Source of the DNA: Proteles cristata cristata | Lineage: Eukaryota > Chordata > Mammalia > Carnivora > Hyaenidae | Direction of reading: 5' to 3' | NCBI GenBank assembly: GCA_017311185.1 | Contig: JAESUZ010005536.1 | Span: 62,001-126,000, forward strand | Length of the DNA stretch: 64,000 bases | Shown here: piece after piece, positions 21,570 to 33,985 of the stretch | Layout: the number at the start of each line of letters is the position of its first letter | Position numbering within the stretch: position 1 is the stretch's first letter | Program-made: the position numbers and the translations under genes | The notes under the pieces: model-generated | Database searches by the model: none | What the model saw: the letters and a program-made list of their open reading frames with translations, nothing else | What the model was told of the DNA's origin: nothing

Positions 21570-22396
21570 TATGTATTTTGACTTAGTAAGCAGAGAATTC
21601 TCAAAACAATGGATTCTGCTATTTATGTTCTTGTCTAAGGGAAAAAAATTGGTCAATGTTGAAAAGAAGGCTTAATTTTCAAGATGGGCACGTGAGTTTC
21701 TATATGCTCCCTTCTAAGGATGCTTTAAAATGATAATGAAGGAATATGCAGAAGATATAACCCCACAACACGAAGAAAATTACGAAGCAGGAATCTGTGG
21801 ACAGTGGGAAAAAGAAAAGAAGATGGTTAGTTTGCTAAAGAAGTCCTCTCTATCATGTTTTTAAAATTGTGTAGATACATTACTTTGGTAAAAAAAATAT
21901 TTTTTAAGTTAGAAGGGATCTTTGTTATCTTGTTCCTACTACAGTTTTTTAAAAGTATAATTTACATACAGTATCTTGTTAGTTTCAGGGATAAGTCTTA
22001 GTGATCTGATATTTTATACATTCTGAAATGATCCCCATGGTAAGTCAGTTACCATCTGTTACTATACAAAGTTATTACAATAGTACTGACTAGACTCCCT
22101 ATGCTGTACATGACATCTCCATGACTTATTTATTTTATAACTGGAAGGTTATACCTCCTAATCTTCTCTTTACCTATTTTGATAACCCCAACTCTTCCCC
22201 CTCTGGTAGCCAATAGTTTGTTTCCTGGATCTATGAGTCTGTTTCTGTTTTGTGTTTTAGATTTTACATATAAGTGAAATCATATAGTATTTGTCTTTCT
22301 CTTTCTGACTTATTTTACTGAACATAATACCTTCTAGTTCCCTTTATGTTGTTACAAATGGCAAGATTTTATTCTTTTCTACTGCTGAGTAATGTT

Positions 22397-22399
<3 letters not shown>

Positions 22400-22435
<36 letters not shown>

Positions 22436-22440
22436 TGTGT
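22400..22440. repeat. (TG)n microsatellite inside the L1
   Basis: About 17 TG units, with one GG interruption near the end, then TACACGTATACATACATACA. Confidence 0.9.
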
Positions 22441-23618
22441 ACACGTATACATACATACATACTACATCTTCTTTATCCATTCATCTGTCAATGGACATTT
22501 ATGTTGCTTCCATGTCTTGATTGTAAATAAGGCTGCAGTGAACATGGGGTGCATAATCTTTTCAAGTTGTGTTTCCATTTTCTTTAGGTAAATACCCAGA
22601 AGTGGAATTACTGTATCCCATGGTAGTTCTAGTTTTAATTTTTTGAGAAACCTCCATGTTGTTTTCCACAGTGGCTGTGCCAATTTACATTCTCATAACA
22701 GTGTACAAGGTTTCAGTGACTCCACAACCTCACCAATACTTGCTGCATTTTGTCTTTTTGATAACAGCCTATCTGACAGGTGTGAGGTGTTACCTTATTG
22801 TGGTTTTGATTTGCATTTCCCTGATGATTAGTGATGTTGAGCATCTTTCATATGCCTGGACACCTGTATGTCTTTTTCCGAAAAAACGTCTATTTAAATC
22901 ATCTATTTTTAAATTGGTTGTTGGTTTTATTAAGTTGTGTAAGTTCTTTATACATTTTGGATATTAGCCCTTTATGTATGTGTGATTTGCAAATATCTTC
23001 TCCCATTCAGGTGGTTGCCTTTTCATTTTGTTGATGGTTTCCTTTGGTGTGCAAAAGCTTTTCAGTTTGATGTAAACTCCTTTGTTTATTTTAGCTTTTG
23101 TTGCCCTTGCCTGAGGAAACTGGTCCAAGAAAATATTGCTGAAAATGGTATTAAAGAGTTTATTGCCTAGTGTTTCTTCTAGTTTTCTGTTTTCAAGTCT
23201 TACATTCAAGTCTTTAATCCATTTTGAATTAATTTTTGTATATGGTATAAGATGGTGGTCCAGTTTTATTCTTTTGCATGTACTTGTCCAGTTTTCCCAA
23301 CACTATTTATTGAAGACACTGTCTTTTCCCCATTGTATATTCTTGCCTCCTTTGTCATGGATTACTTAACTATATATGCATAGATTTATTTCGGGACTTT
23401 ATATTCTATTCTATTGATCTATGTGTCTGTCTTCATGCCAGTACCACATAGTTATGTTGCTATAGATTTGTAGTATAGTTTGAAATCAGGGAGTGCAATA
23501 CCTCCAGCCTTCTTTCCCAAGATTGCTTTGGCTGTTTGAGGTCTTTTGTGGCTCCATACAAATTTTGGGACTTTTTTTGTTCAAAACAGAACTGTGAAAA
23601 ATGCCACTGGTATTTTTT

Positions 23619-23834
23619 TTTTTTAAAAATGTTTATTTATCATTGAGAGAAAGAGAGAGACAGACCATGATCATGGGAGGGGTGGAGAGAGGGGGAGACA
23701 CAGAATCCGAAGTAGGCCCTAGGCTCTGAGCTGTCAGTCCAGAGCCCGATGCGGGGCTCAAAGTCACAAACCCTGAGATCATGACCTGAGCTGAAGTTGG
23801 ATGCTCAACTGACTGAGCCATCCAGATGCCCCAA
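23619..23834 (-). mobile_element. Felid tRNA-derived SINE in the L1
   Basis: Inverted head GAGCCATCCAGATGCCCC and a poly-T start. The duplication CCACTGGTATTTTTT at 23604-23618 recurs at 23835-23849. Confidence 0.93.
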
Positions 23835-23849
23835 CCACTGGTATTTTTT

Positions 23850-23978
23850 AAAATAATGTATTTTAATTAATTGATTGATTGATTGAGCCTTAGTAAGTTC
23901 TACACCCAATGTGGGGCCTGAACTCATGACCTGAGATCAAGAGTTGCTTACTCCATGGACCGAGCCAGCCAGGTGCCC
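23850..23978 (-). mobile_element. Older short carnivore SINE in the L1
   Basis: CACCCAATGTGGGGCCTGAA, CTCATGACCTGAGATCAAGA and GAGCCAGCCAGGTGCCC are the inverted short SINE. The L1 target words GGTATTTT appear on both sides of the two-SINE block, suggesting this copy came first and the younger SINE landed beside it. Confidence 0.8.
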
Positions 23979-26312
23979 ACTATTGGTATTTTGATAGGGA
24001 GTGCACTGAATTTGTAGACTGCTTTGGGTAGTATGGGCATCTTAAAATATTAATTTTTCCAATCAATGAGCATGGTGTATCTTCCCATTTATTTGTGTTG
24101 TCTTCAGTTTCTTTCATTAATGTCTTATAGCTTTCAGTGTAGAAGTCTTTTATCTTTTTGGTTAAATCAATTCCGAAGTATTTTATTCTTTTTGATGCAA
24201 TTGTAAATGTGATTTTTAAAACAATTTTTGATTGCTCATTATTAGTATATAGAAATGCAACCAATTTCTGTATGTTAATATTGCATGTTGTGACTTTACT
24301 GAACTCATTTATTAGTTATAGTAGTTTTTGGTGAAATCTTTAGGGTTTTCTATATATAGTCTCATGTCATCTACAAATACTGACAGTTTTCTTCTTCCTT
24401 TCCAGTTTGGATGTCTTTCATTTTGTTTTCTTGCCTACTTGCTGTGGCTACAACTTGCAACATTATGTTGAATAAAAGCAGTCAGCATAGGCATCCTTGT
24501 CTGTTCTTAGAGAAAAAGGTTTCAACTTTTCAGTGTGTTAGCTGTGGATTTGTCACATATGGCCCTTATTATGTTGAAGTACTTTCCTCCTGTACCCATT
24601 TTGTCAAGAGCTTTTATCATAATTAGATGTTGAATTTCGTCAAATGATTTTTCCACAGCTATTAAGATAATCATATGACTTTTACCCTTCATTTTGTGTG
24701 GTGTATCATGTTGATTGATATGTTGATATTGAATCATCCTTGCATCCCTGGAATAAATCCCACTTGATGGTGATATATGATCCTTTTAATGTATTGTTGA
24801 ATTTGGTTTGCTAATATTTTATCAAGATATTTTGTATCTATGTTCATTAGGGTCATTGGCCTGTAATTTTCTTTTTTGTGTAGTGTCTTTTTCTGATTTT
24901 GATATCAGGGTAATGCTGGTCTTGTAAAATGAGTTTGAAAGTGTTCTTTCCTCTTCAGTTTTTGAAAATAATTTGAGAAGGATAGCTACTAACACTTCTT
25001 TAAATGTTTGGTAGAATTTATCTATGAAGATGTCTGGTTTGGGAATTTTGTTTTTGGGGGGAATTTTAAAGTTGCTGATGTAATTTCATGATTTGTAATT
25101 GGTCTATCTTAATTTTTTTGTTGCTTTTTGATTCAGTCTTAGAAAGTTGTGTCTTTCTAGGAATTTATCCATTTCATCTAGGTTTTCAAATTGTTAGTAT
25201 ATGATTGTTTGTAGTCGTCTCCTATGCTACTTTGTATTTCTGTGATGTTAGTTGTAACTTCTCTTTCATTTCTGTTTTTCTTTATTTGGGCCTTTTTTGT
25301 TATTGATGAGTCTGGCTAGAGGTTTACCAATTGTGCTTATCTTTTCAAAGAACCAGCTTTTAGTTGTAGTCATCTTTTCTCGCCCTCTCTCTCTTTTTTA
25401 AAGCACTATTTCAATTATTTCTACTCTGATCTTTATTGTTCCCTTCTACTAACTTTGGGCTTTGTTTTAATTTTTCTAGTTTCTTCAGGTGTAAAATTGT
25501 TTATTTGGGATTCTTCTTGTTTCTTGAGGTAGGCTTGTATTGCTAAGAGATTCCGTCTTACACTGCTTTTGCTGTGTCCCATATTTGGGGAAAGTTGTGT
25601 TTTCATGTTTGTGTCGAGACATTTTTTGATTTCCTCCTTGATTTCTTCATTGACCCATTGGTTGTTGAGTCTCCATATGTTTGTGTTTTTCCAGTTATTT
25701 ATTGAGACTGGTTTTGTGGCCTAACATGTCACCTCTACTGGAGAATATTCCATGTACACTTGAAAAGAATGTGTATTCTGCAGTTTTTTGATGAAATATT
25801 TTCTATTTAGTCATTTGATCTAATGTGTCATTTAAGGCCAACGTTTCCGTATTGATTTTCTGCCTGGATGATGTATCCATTGATGTAAGTGGGGTATTAA
25901 AATCCCCTACTATAATCGTATTACTGTCAATTTCTCCCTTTATGCCTGTTAATGTTTGCTTTATATATGTAGGTGCCTCTCTGTTGGGTGCATAAATATT
26001 TACAAATGTTTTATCTTCTTAGATTGACCCCTTAATCATTATGTAATGTCCTTCTTTGTCTTTTGTTATAGTCTTTGTTTTAAAGTCTATTTTGTCTAAT
26101 ATGAGTATTGCTACTCCAGCTTTCTTTTCATTTCCATTTCCATGGAATAACTCTTTCCATCCCTCACTTTCCATCTATATGTGTCTTCAGATCTGAAGTG
26201 AGTCTCTTATAGGCAACATACAGATGTGTCTTGTTTTTTTAATCCATTCAGCCATGCTGTATCTTTTGAATGGAGCATTTAATCCATTTACATTTAAAGT
26301 AATTATTGATAG

Positions 26313-26541
26313 GAGTGCCTGGGTGGCTCTGTCGGTTAAGTCTCTGACTTCAGCTCAGGTCTTGATCTCATAGTTCACGAGTTCAAGCCCTGCATGGGGC
26401 TCGTGCTGACAGCTCAGAGCCTAGAGCTTGCTTCGGATTCCCTGTCTCCCTCTCTCTCTGCCCTCCCCCACCCCCCCACTCATGCCCTCTCTCTCTCTCT
26501 CAAAAATAAACATTAAAAATATATTCTTCTGAAAATAAAAA
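26313..26541 (+). mobile_element. Felid tRNA-derived SINE in the L1
   Basis: GAGTGCCTGGGTGGCTCTGT head, CT-rich middle and A-rich tail. TAATTATTGATAG is duplicated exactly at 26300-26312 and 26542-26554. Confidence 0.94.
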
Positions 26542-26639
26542 TAATTATTGATAGATAGGTAGGTACCGATTCCCATTTTGTTAATTGTTTTCTCTTTGTA
26601 TTTAAGTTCTCTGTCCCCTACTTCAGTTTTTATTTAAGA

Positions 26640-27235
26640 CCACCTTACACTATCCTAAAGACACAAGGTGCCTCCCTATTTTAAACAATCCCTAGAGAAA
26701 GGCAACACTAGTCTCTCCTTAACGGAGCCATTTCATTGTCTGACAATACTTATGGTTTTGATTCACATTTTCCTTGCAGTCTGAAGGTGATCATGTCCTG
26801 TCTGAAAGAACTAATGTACACTCAGGGAGCAGCCTCGCTCTGTTCAATGAAATACAATGTCCAGAGCTGTTCTCTTTATATTTTATATAGCAACATGTCT
26901 TTGTATGTGATTAAGAAACAAAACAACAAAGGGAAGAATGTACTTAGCTTATCAAAGAACAATTGTTGCTGCTTCACCAGAAAAACTAGTGTTTTCATTC
27001 TATTTCTGGCGCTGTTAGGCTGACCTTGGGGAACCAAAGATATTTTGCACTGAAATGAAGATTAACACTTAACAGCTATAGTCTAGCCCATGGCAAAACT
27101 GTCAAATAAGCAAAGTTTGTCATTGGGATTTTTCTATCATCCCTTGCTGGGTCTTTCTTCTTACTGTCCCCTCTTCGCTTCCAGGCACCCACTGCTCTCT
27201 AGGTGCCAGGAAAACAAAACAAACTGTTGTGGCCG
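26640..27235. other. No gene or repeat recognised
   Basis: Unassigned AT-rich sequence. A 95-codon open frame at 26736-27023 is of low complexity and shows no domain. Confidence 0.5.
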
Positions 27236-27239
27236 AACG

Positions 27240-27990
27240 TGTCATTGACTTTTTGTGAATTCTACCCTAAGGACATTTGCATTTTATATCACTCTGGATC
27301 CAGTAGAGAATTTACACAGTAATTGGATAGAGAAAGTATAGTACAAAGAACTATTAATTATAACAGGGTATTAAAGTAACAAAGGGTTAGCAAGAAGTAA
27401 AGAGAACTCTAAGAAAGATAAGAATGGCAGGTAAGAGGCAACAACTACTGTCAGGGCTGAGAAAGAGTGCTCAAGCAAGAGGCCTCCAGAGCTGAGATGC
27501 AGACGTTACTGAAGAGGTCGCAGCTGTGGCTCACAGGATGACAGAGAAGATGCTGGGATGCTGTACTGGGAGAACTTGCTGGAAACCTGCTTTCTAGGGT
27601 ATTAGGGAAAGATGATCACAGGGAGATATCTTACTGGAGGTACTCTGTTACAAAACCACCTGGTGGGGGAGAGTGAGAAAAAAGCTGCTAGCACTGCGTG
27701 CCGATGGCCGCTGTGCATTACAGGAGTCGGGCACTGGAGAAGCTGCTGGTGGTCCTGGGGCCTGGTAAACTGCAGGGGTCTGTCAAGCAAGCATAAGGGA
27801 AGTAGCACGGAAAGCCCCTTCCTCCTACAGTGTCTCTCCAGGATCCTTCATCGGCAAAGCTTAACATTGCGGCAGCTGCAAAGGAAAAATATTTAGAGGG
27901 TGAGTGTCTATTTTTGAATAGCAGGCAATGAAGGATGAATTTGGAGGTAAGAAGCGATACATTGATAATCTGCACACATTTCTAAAGAGA
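27240..27990. repeat. Old LINE-like relic, tentative
   Basis: TTAATTATAACAGGGTATTA, AGCAAGAAGTAAAGAGAACT, CAAAGGAAAAATATTTAGAG and GCAGGCAATGAAGGATGAAT resemble a widespread old mammalian repeat, probably L1-related. The subfamily is not assigned. Confidence 0.4.
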
Positions 27991-28199
27991 AAGAAAAGAT
28001 CAGGGTAATGTTGACCCCAGTGGGATTCTCTAGTGTTAAATTCCCAGAAGAGGCAGGCTAGAGAAGGTGTGTTGGAGCAGGAGACCTTTCTACCAGTCCA
28101 GGAATTATACTATGTAATTGACATAAATGTATATCCACATTAAATGGGATTGTTAAGAGTGGGACAGGGATGCTGTCAGGCCTTGAACTCTTCTCACCT

Positions 28200-28640
28200 C
28201 CATTCCTAGATGTGGCTAAAACTGACTAGATTCCCACTGACTTCACTTCTTGCAAGTGAGACAACCTTCCCCAGATTCCTTGCTTGTAGGTGAGGCCTGC
28301 AAAAGTTCTGGTAAGTAGAATGTGAGAAGAAGTAATATGCGCTACTTCCAGATCTGGCTCCTAAACTGTCCCATTAGAATACCTGTTCACTCTCCCTTCA
28401 CTGATGACCAGATGAAGGCAGAAGATTGAACAGCAGGCTCCTGAGAAGCTTCAGGGGACGGTGGTGTCATAAGATAGAAAGACTCTGAGTCATGGCTCCC
28501 GGGAGAGGTATCCATGAGAGCTGCTCAACTCACATTAAACTAGAATGTGACTATATTGTGCTAGGTCTCTGAGGCTTTAGGGATTTTGTTACTGCAGCTA
28601 GCCTTAATTTTCCTGACTGACACACTAGGCCAATTAAGAC
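28200..28640 (+). repeat. Old interspersed repeat relic, related to 13150-13540
   Basis: AGAATGTGAGAAGAAGTAAT, GCGCTACTTCCAGATCTGGC and TTTTGTTACTGCAGCTAGCC follow the same element as 13150-13540 and reach further toward its end. Possibly LTR-derived; family not assigned. Confidence 0.45.
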
Positions 28641-28797
28641 CCCACCCTCAGGCCAGCCTGTCTTAAACTGAAACAGGAGAGAGATAGTATCCATTATTCC
28701 TTTTTTTTTTTTTTTGAACTTGTCAAAAGAAAGTAGATTCAATATTCTTTTTAGTTCTGTCTTTTAAGTGTGGGATATCAGAGTCCCAAAAGACTTT

Positions 28798-29031
28798 TCT
28801 TTTTTTTTTTTTTTTTAACATTGTTCTTAATGTCCATGTGTTTTTGAGAGAGAGAGAAAGAAAGAGAGAGAGCATGTATGTGAGTGGGAAAGCGAGCAAG
28901 GGAGATAGCATGAAGTGGACTCTGTGCTGATAGCAGAGAACCCAGCATGGGCCTTGAACCCATGAACTGTGAGATCATGACTTGAGCCAAAGCTGGACAC
29001 TTAACCAACGGAGACACCCAGGTGCTCCAAG
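28798..29031 (-). mobile_element. Diverged felid SINE
   Basis: Long poly-T, a purine-rich part and AACGGAGACACCCAGGTGCT. The flanks GTCCCAAAAGACTTTT and GTCCCCAAGTACTTTT look like a decayed target duplication. Confidence 0.85.
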
Positions 29032-29034
29032 GTC

Positions 29035-30080
29035 CCCAAGTACTTTTCCATGACCCACTCTGGAGGGCAAGGCATGGTAAGTAGATTTCCCTACTGAACA
29101 GATCAAAGATTCCCTGAAAATGGATGCCAGGGCCCACTCTTTTCTTACTTCTGGGGATTTTTTTGGTACAAATAGGCTTGACATGGAGGCCCACAATTGA
29201 ACTTGCCCTGGTGTAAGAAGGGAGCACTTTCCTGCCAAAGCTTAGTCTCAGCTGCACCAGGGAGCTCCAGTCCTGGTCCATACTGTGTGCTCCCTGAAGA
29301 TGCCCAGGGTCTGAGCTTTAATCTTCTCTCCATTATTCACCAAAGAGCAGAGGGAGACTTATGCTCTCTACAAATATTTAGGAAATGGATTGTCTTCCAT
29401 TGTTAAATATACATATATAATTACATATGTGAATATATGAATACACATTTTTTCCCTTTCAATATGTTACAGGCTCTCTTTGGCTATGTATCAGTAAGGA
29501 AGGAAAGATACTGCACAGCGTTTTTCTGTCAGCAAGCGAGATCTACTTCTGCAGCCTCCTCTAATTCCAGCTCTCAGGCTGTAAAGCCAAACCAGAGAGC
29601 CCTCCGCCACCTCAGCCTAGGAGAAGCTTCACCCCAGGCCTCTATGATTCAAGGTCCTGCAGAGAATTGCTCCAACTCTCAGGTGGTGTCGTGATGTGAC
29701 ACCAGCAGGGTTAGCACAAATCTCCTGAAGCTCTGCTTCCCGTGATCCAATATTTCGTGAGTAAATCACTCCTAACAGCAGCAAGGCACTGTATGAGGTT
29801 TATGTAGGATGGACATAAATTTGGGTCTGGAAAGAGCACAGTTTCCTGTGGTGATAGGCTGGTTGGTGTGCTTTAGCACCCCTCACCCGGGTTATCGGAT
29901 TGCAAATTATATCAGCTGGAGGCCTTAGTAGCGTCACAGAACAGGAACACTGGCACTCAGCATCCACCCGAATCCAAACTCACAACAACTTTTTATGTTG
30001 TGAGTTTTGCTGGGTGTAGGAGACCTATGACACTGAGGCCAGCACCCTCTAAGCCCTAGAAGATGCAGCAGTGCAGACAT
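29035..30080. other. No gene or repeat recognised
   Basis: Open frames at 28778-29281 (minus) run into the SINE and are not credible genes. The rest is unassigned. Confidence 0.5.
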
Positions 30081-30084
30081 TAGG

Positions 30085-30240
30085 ACGGTGGATTCCAGCA
30101 CCAGGCAGTCTACACTCAGTTCCTGGCTTCCCCCACTTATTAGCTGTGTGATCTTGGGCAAGGCACTTTGTCACCCTGTTTTCCAGTGTTCTCAACTATG
30201 ATATAGGAATAACAGCCTTACTACATGCAATTACAAGAGA
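30085..30240 (+). repeat. MIR relic
   Basis: CAGTTCCTGGCTTCCCCCAC, TTATTAGCTGTGTGATCTTG and GGCAAGGCACTTTGTCACC are the MIR core in forward orientation. Confidence 0.8.
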
Positions 30241-30447
30241 ACATGGCATCTGAGGTGTTAATTTGCAGTAGTAGGAGTCAATCTAAGCATCTCTAGGGGA
30301 AGAAAAGGAGATGCAGGTCTCTCCCCACCTCCATGCTTGAGGCCACATTGTTCCTCATGAACACAGAAACATTTCTGGCAGACACAGAGGGCCAAGCACA
30401 TAAAAATCAATGCAGAATTAATACTTCCCTGGTTGTTGTTCTTTTTA

Positions 30448-30525
30448 GGCAGTATGGGGTGGTGGAAAGATTCCCAGTGGAGAGTTAAGGGACCTGGAAG
30501 TCCATCTCAGCCCTGCCACAGGAGG
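30448..30525 (+). repeat. MIR 5' fragment
   Basis: GGCAGTATGGGGTGGTGGAA and TCCATCTCAGCCCTGCCACA match the MIR head. Confidence 0.6.
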
Positions 30526-30756
30526 CATGGACCATATATCCAATCCTCCCACCTTTCATTCACTCCTAGATGCCTTCAGGAGCTTAATGGGGCCTTGGAG
30601 TCAATCTGGTCCAGATTCATAATATTGACAGTAGCAGTACTGCTTCCACTTCCTGTGTCACTGGTCTTTTTTTGATTTTCTTTGAAGATTTTCAGTAATC
30701 TTTATACCCAATGTGGGGCTTGAACTCACAGCCCCAAGATAAAGAGTCACATGTTC

Positions 30757-30975
30757 TGGGGACGCCTGGGTGGCTCAGTCAGTTAAGTGTTTGACTCTTG
30801 ATTTCGGTTGAGGTCATGATCTCACAGTTCGTGAGTTCGAGCCCCTCATCAGGCTCTCTGTTGACAACATGGAGCCTGCTTGGGATTCTCTCTCTCTGCC
30901 CCTCCCCAACTTGTGTACATGTGTTGTCTCTCAGAAAATAAGTAAGTAAATAAATAAACACTTTTAAAGAATCTT
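30757..30975 (+). mobile_element. Felid SINE nested in an older SINE (first of a tandem pair)
   Basis: GGGGACGCCTGGGTGGCTCA head, CAGTTCGTGAGTTCGAGCCC B-box and an AAATAAATAAACAC tail. Confidence 0.92.
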
Positions 30976-31007
30976 TGCCATGTTACCCTCACATTTAAAA
31001 CAAAAAC

Positions 31008-31213
31008 AAAAACGACTGGTTGGCTCAGTCGGTTAAATATCCACTTCAGCTCATGGCTCATGAGTTCAAGTCCCACGTTTGGCTCTGTGCTGAGAGCTCA
31101 GAGCCTGGAGCCTGCTTCAGATTCTGTGTCTCCCTCTCTCTGTGCTCCTTCCCCACTCACAAATTCTCTTTCTTTCTCTCAAACATAAATAAACATTAAA
31201 AATTTTTAAAAAA
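31008..31213 (+). mobile_element. Felid SINE, second of the tandem pair, missing its first bases
   Basis: Begins at ACGACTGGTTGGCTCAGTCG without the GGGGCGCC start. The rest is normal, to AAATAAACATTAAAAATTTT. Confidence 0.88.
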
Positions 31214-31384
31214 AGTCATATGCTTTACTGGCTGAGCCAGCTGGGCGCCCCCTGTGTCACTTTTCTTAGTGCTTTATGTGAATTGGCTCAGAATTAGCTT
31301 CTGATATGAGGTAGTTACTACTTCTATACCTACTTGATATACGGAAACACTAAGGAAAAGAGTAGTTAAATGACATATTTATGT

Positions 31385-31485
31385 ACATTACCTTATTACC
31401 AAATCAATATACATGGGGTAGGTATTGTCTCTATTACAGATGAGAAACTGAGGCTCAGAGAAGGCAAACATTCTACCTACCCCCC
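31385..31485 (-). repeat. MIR core fragment
   Basis: GGGGTAGGTATTGTCTCTAT and TACAGATGAGAAACTGAGGC match the inverted MIR core. Confidence 0.7.
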
Positions 31486-31549
31486 AAAGACAGAGTGGAC
31501 TTAAAATCAAGCCCTTATAAAGTCTCTTTTAATATGAGCAGTCGTTCTC

Positions 31550-33400
31550 AATTACTTTATTTTTTATTGAGGAATAATTTACCTTAAGTAATGTGCAGTA
31601 GTATTAAGTGTACAGCTCAGTGGATTTTGACGTACGTATACACTAATGTAACCACCAACCTGATCAAGACTCAGAACATTTCCTTCATTCCAGAAAGTTC
31701 CTCTGTGCTCTCTCCCAGTTAATATCCCACAACCCCAAGAACATCTCAAGGCCAACTTCCATTACCATTGATCAGTTGTTTGTTCTTCAACCTCGTATAT
31801 ATGGAATCATCTGGAATGTACTCTTTTGTGTCTGGTTTTTTCACTCAATATTATAATTTTGAGATCCCATCCATGTTATCGCTTATATCAATAGTTTTTT
31901 TTATTGCTCTGCAGTATGTTCCACTGTATGAATTTGTCTACAATTCATGGATCCCTTCTTGTGTTAATGAACGTTTGGATTGCTTCCAGTTTGGGCCTAT
32001 GATGAATGAAGTTGTTATGAATATTCATGTACAAGACTTTTTGTAAGTGTATGTACTAATTTCTCTTGGATATATACCTAGGAGTAAAATTGCTTGGAGA
32101 TAGGGTAGTAGGCATATGCTTAACTTTACTGCCAGTTTTCCAAAGTGGTGGGACAAATTTATACTCCTACTGGCAAAGAATGACTTTTTAGTTGCTTCTC
32201 ACCCAACATCGTATTGTTAGTTGTTCTGTTGTTAGCCCTTCAGTGCTATCCCACTGGGATTTTATTCTGTGTTTCCCTGATGATGAATGTTGTCGAATAC
32301 TTTTCTTATGCTTATTGCCATCTAGGCATCCTCATTTTTGAAGGGCCCTTTTAAGTCTTGTGCCCATTTTTAAAATGAATTGTTGGGGTGCTTGGATGGC
32401 TCAGTCAGTTAAGTGTCCGACTCCTGAATTTGGCTCATGTCATGATCTCATGGCTCATAAGATTGAGACCTGTGTCAGGCTCTGCACTGACAGGATGGAG
32501 CCTGCTTGGAATTCTCTCTCTCCCTTTCTCTCTGTCCTTCCCCCCCGCCCCCGTCAAAAAAAAAAATAAACATTAAAAAAAATCAAACGAATTGTCTTTT
32601 TCATATAGATTTGGAATTCTTTATAAATTCTGGGTATGAGTACTTCGTAAAAAATAGATGTTGTAAATATCTGCTCCAAGTCTGTGGCTTGCATATTCCC
32701 TTACTTAACGTTGCTTGTGATGAACATACATTCTTATTTTTAATAAGAACTGCATTGATCATATTTTATTTTAATAGTTGGAGTCTTTTGAAGAAGTCTC
32801 TGCCTACTCCAAGGTCATGAAGATATTCTACTATATTTTCCTTTAAAGAACTATTATTTTACCTTTCATATATAGGAATATGATCCACCCTCAAATTAAT
32901 TTCTATGTATGGTATACATGTGGCAGTTCATTTTTTTAACCACATGGATATGCAAATGATTTGGCATCATTATATTGAAAACATCATCCTTTTCCTATTA
33001 GATTGCAATGGTGTCTTTGTTGCAAATCAAATGACTATGTATATGTATGAGTCTATTTCTGGAGGCTTTATTCTGTTCCATTGGTCTATTTATTTATCCT
33101 GGTCCCAATACCAATACCAGGACTCTCTGTCTTATAGTTTTATATTAAGTCTTCAAATCTGGTAGTAGAAGCCAGAATAACTTTGTTATTTTTGTCAAAA
33201 TGGTGTTAGCTGTTCTAAGTCCTTTGCATTTCCTTATAAAGTTTAGAATTTTGTCAATTTCCATAAAATTGCTTTGCTGGGATTTTGCCTGGGATGGCCT
33301 TGATTTGATAGGTCAATATACAGAAAACTGACATCTTCACAGATTAATTTTTTAAATCCACAAAGATGGAATATTTCTTCTTAAATATGTAGTCTGAATG
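31550..33400 (-). mobile_element. Old L1 3' region, split by a SINE
   Basis: The plus strand carries inverted L1 3' words such as CAGCTCAGTGGATTTTGACG, ATGGAATCATCTGGAATGTA, GGATTGCTTCCAGTTTGGGC and GCAGTTCATTTTTTTAACCA. No open reading frame survives. The SINE at 32385-32582 interrupts it. Confidence 0.75.
32385..32582 (+). mobile_element. Felid SINE in the old L1
   Basis: GGGGTGCTTGGATGGCTCAG head and an A-rich tail AAAAAAATAAACATTAAAAA. Flanking words TGAATTGT and CGAATTGT suggest a decayed target duplication. Confidence 0.9.
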
Positions 33401-33656
33401 AGAATAATTTGAGTAAAACTTAGTATTTTCAAATGTATAAGGATAAAGTTACCATATGAATTTGCTCCCAGATACAAACCCAAGAGAATTAAAAGCAGGT
33501 CTACACAAAAACTTGTACATGAATGTTCATAGCAGCATTATTCACAATAAATAAAAAGTAGAAACGACTCAAATGTCTATCCACTGATGAATGGATAAAC
33601 AAAATGTGGTATATTCATACAATGGGATATTTTATGGCAATAAAAAAAGTACCAGT

Positions 33657-33773
33657 AGGGGTGCCTTGTTGGTTCAGTCAGAAGAGTATGTGACTCTTGA
33701 TATTGGGGTTGTGAGTTCAAGCTCTACCTTGGGTATAGAGACTAAAATAAATAAACTCAAAAAAAAAAAAAAG
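33657..33773 (+). mobile_element. Older short carnivore SINE in the L1
   Basis: GGGGTGCCTTGTTGGTTCAG, TGGGGTTGTGAGTTCAAGCT and a poly-A tail. Only about 115 bp, without the CT-rich part. Confidence 0.85.
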
Positions 33774-33778
33774 TACTG

Positions 33779-33985
33779 GGGCGCCTGGGTGGGTGGCTGA
33801 GTTGGTTGAGTATCTGACTTTTGATTTCAACTCAGGTCATGATCTCAAGGTTCATGAGTTTGAGCCCCATGGGCTCTGCTCTGACAGTAAGGACACTGCT
33901 TGGGATTCTCTCTCTCCCTCTATCTCTCTGTCCCTCCCCTGCTTGTGCTCTCTCTCTCACTCTCTCAAAATAAATAAATTTTAAA
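33779..33985 (+). mobile_element. Felid SINE directly after the older SINE
   Basis: GGGGCGCCTGGGTGGGTGGC has a 4-bp GGGT duplication in its head. The remainder is regular, to AAATAAATAAATTTTAAAAA. Confidence 0.92.

Larger units (their letters stand above)
21940..26620 (-). mobile_element. Degraded L1 carrying most of ORF2 and the 3' end
   Basis: On the minus strand the order is ORF2 endonuclease start (near 26560-26250), then GGAGTAGCAATACTCATATT at about 26100, the reverse-transcriptase region (24737-24522 gives FDEIQHLIMIKALDKMG), TNNEQSKIVLKITFTIASKR at 24240-24180, and the C-terminal region (23200-22462, [20 protein letters not shown], then [31 protein letters not shown]). A 3' UTR follows to about 21940. 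ORF1 is absent. Stops and frameshifts break ORF2 many times, so it is inert. Three SINEs and a TG microsatellite lie inside. Confidence 0.9.
30676..31251 (-). mobile_element. Older short SINE split by two younger SINEs
   Basis: The pieces 30676-30756 (CCCAATGTGGGGCTTGAACT) and 31214-31251 (CTGGCTGAGCCAGCTGGGCG) are the two ends of one inverted short SINE. The 12-bp words AGTCACATGTTC (30745-30756) and AGTCATATGCTT (31214-31225) are the duplicated target. Confidence 0.8.

Noticed and set aside
23980..24737. Reverse-transcriptase-like frames as a separate retroelement or group II intron
   Set aside because: They are in order within the degraded L1 ORF2 on the minus strand.
28778..29281. 167-codon minus-strand open frame
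   Set aside because: About half of it is translated SINE, including the poly-T/purine region (poly-Lys end). Not a gene.
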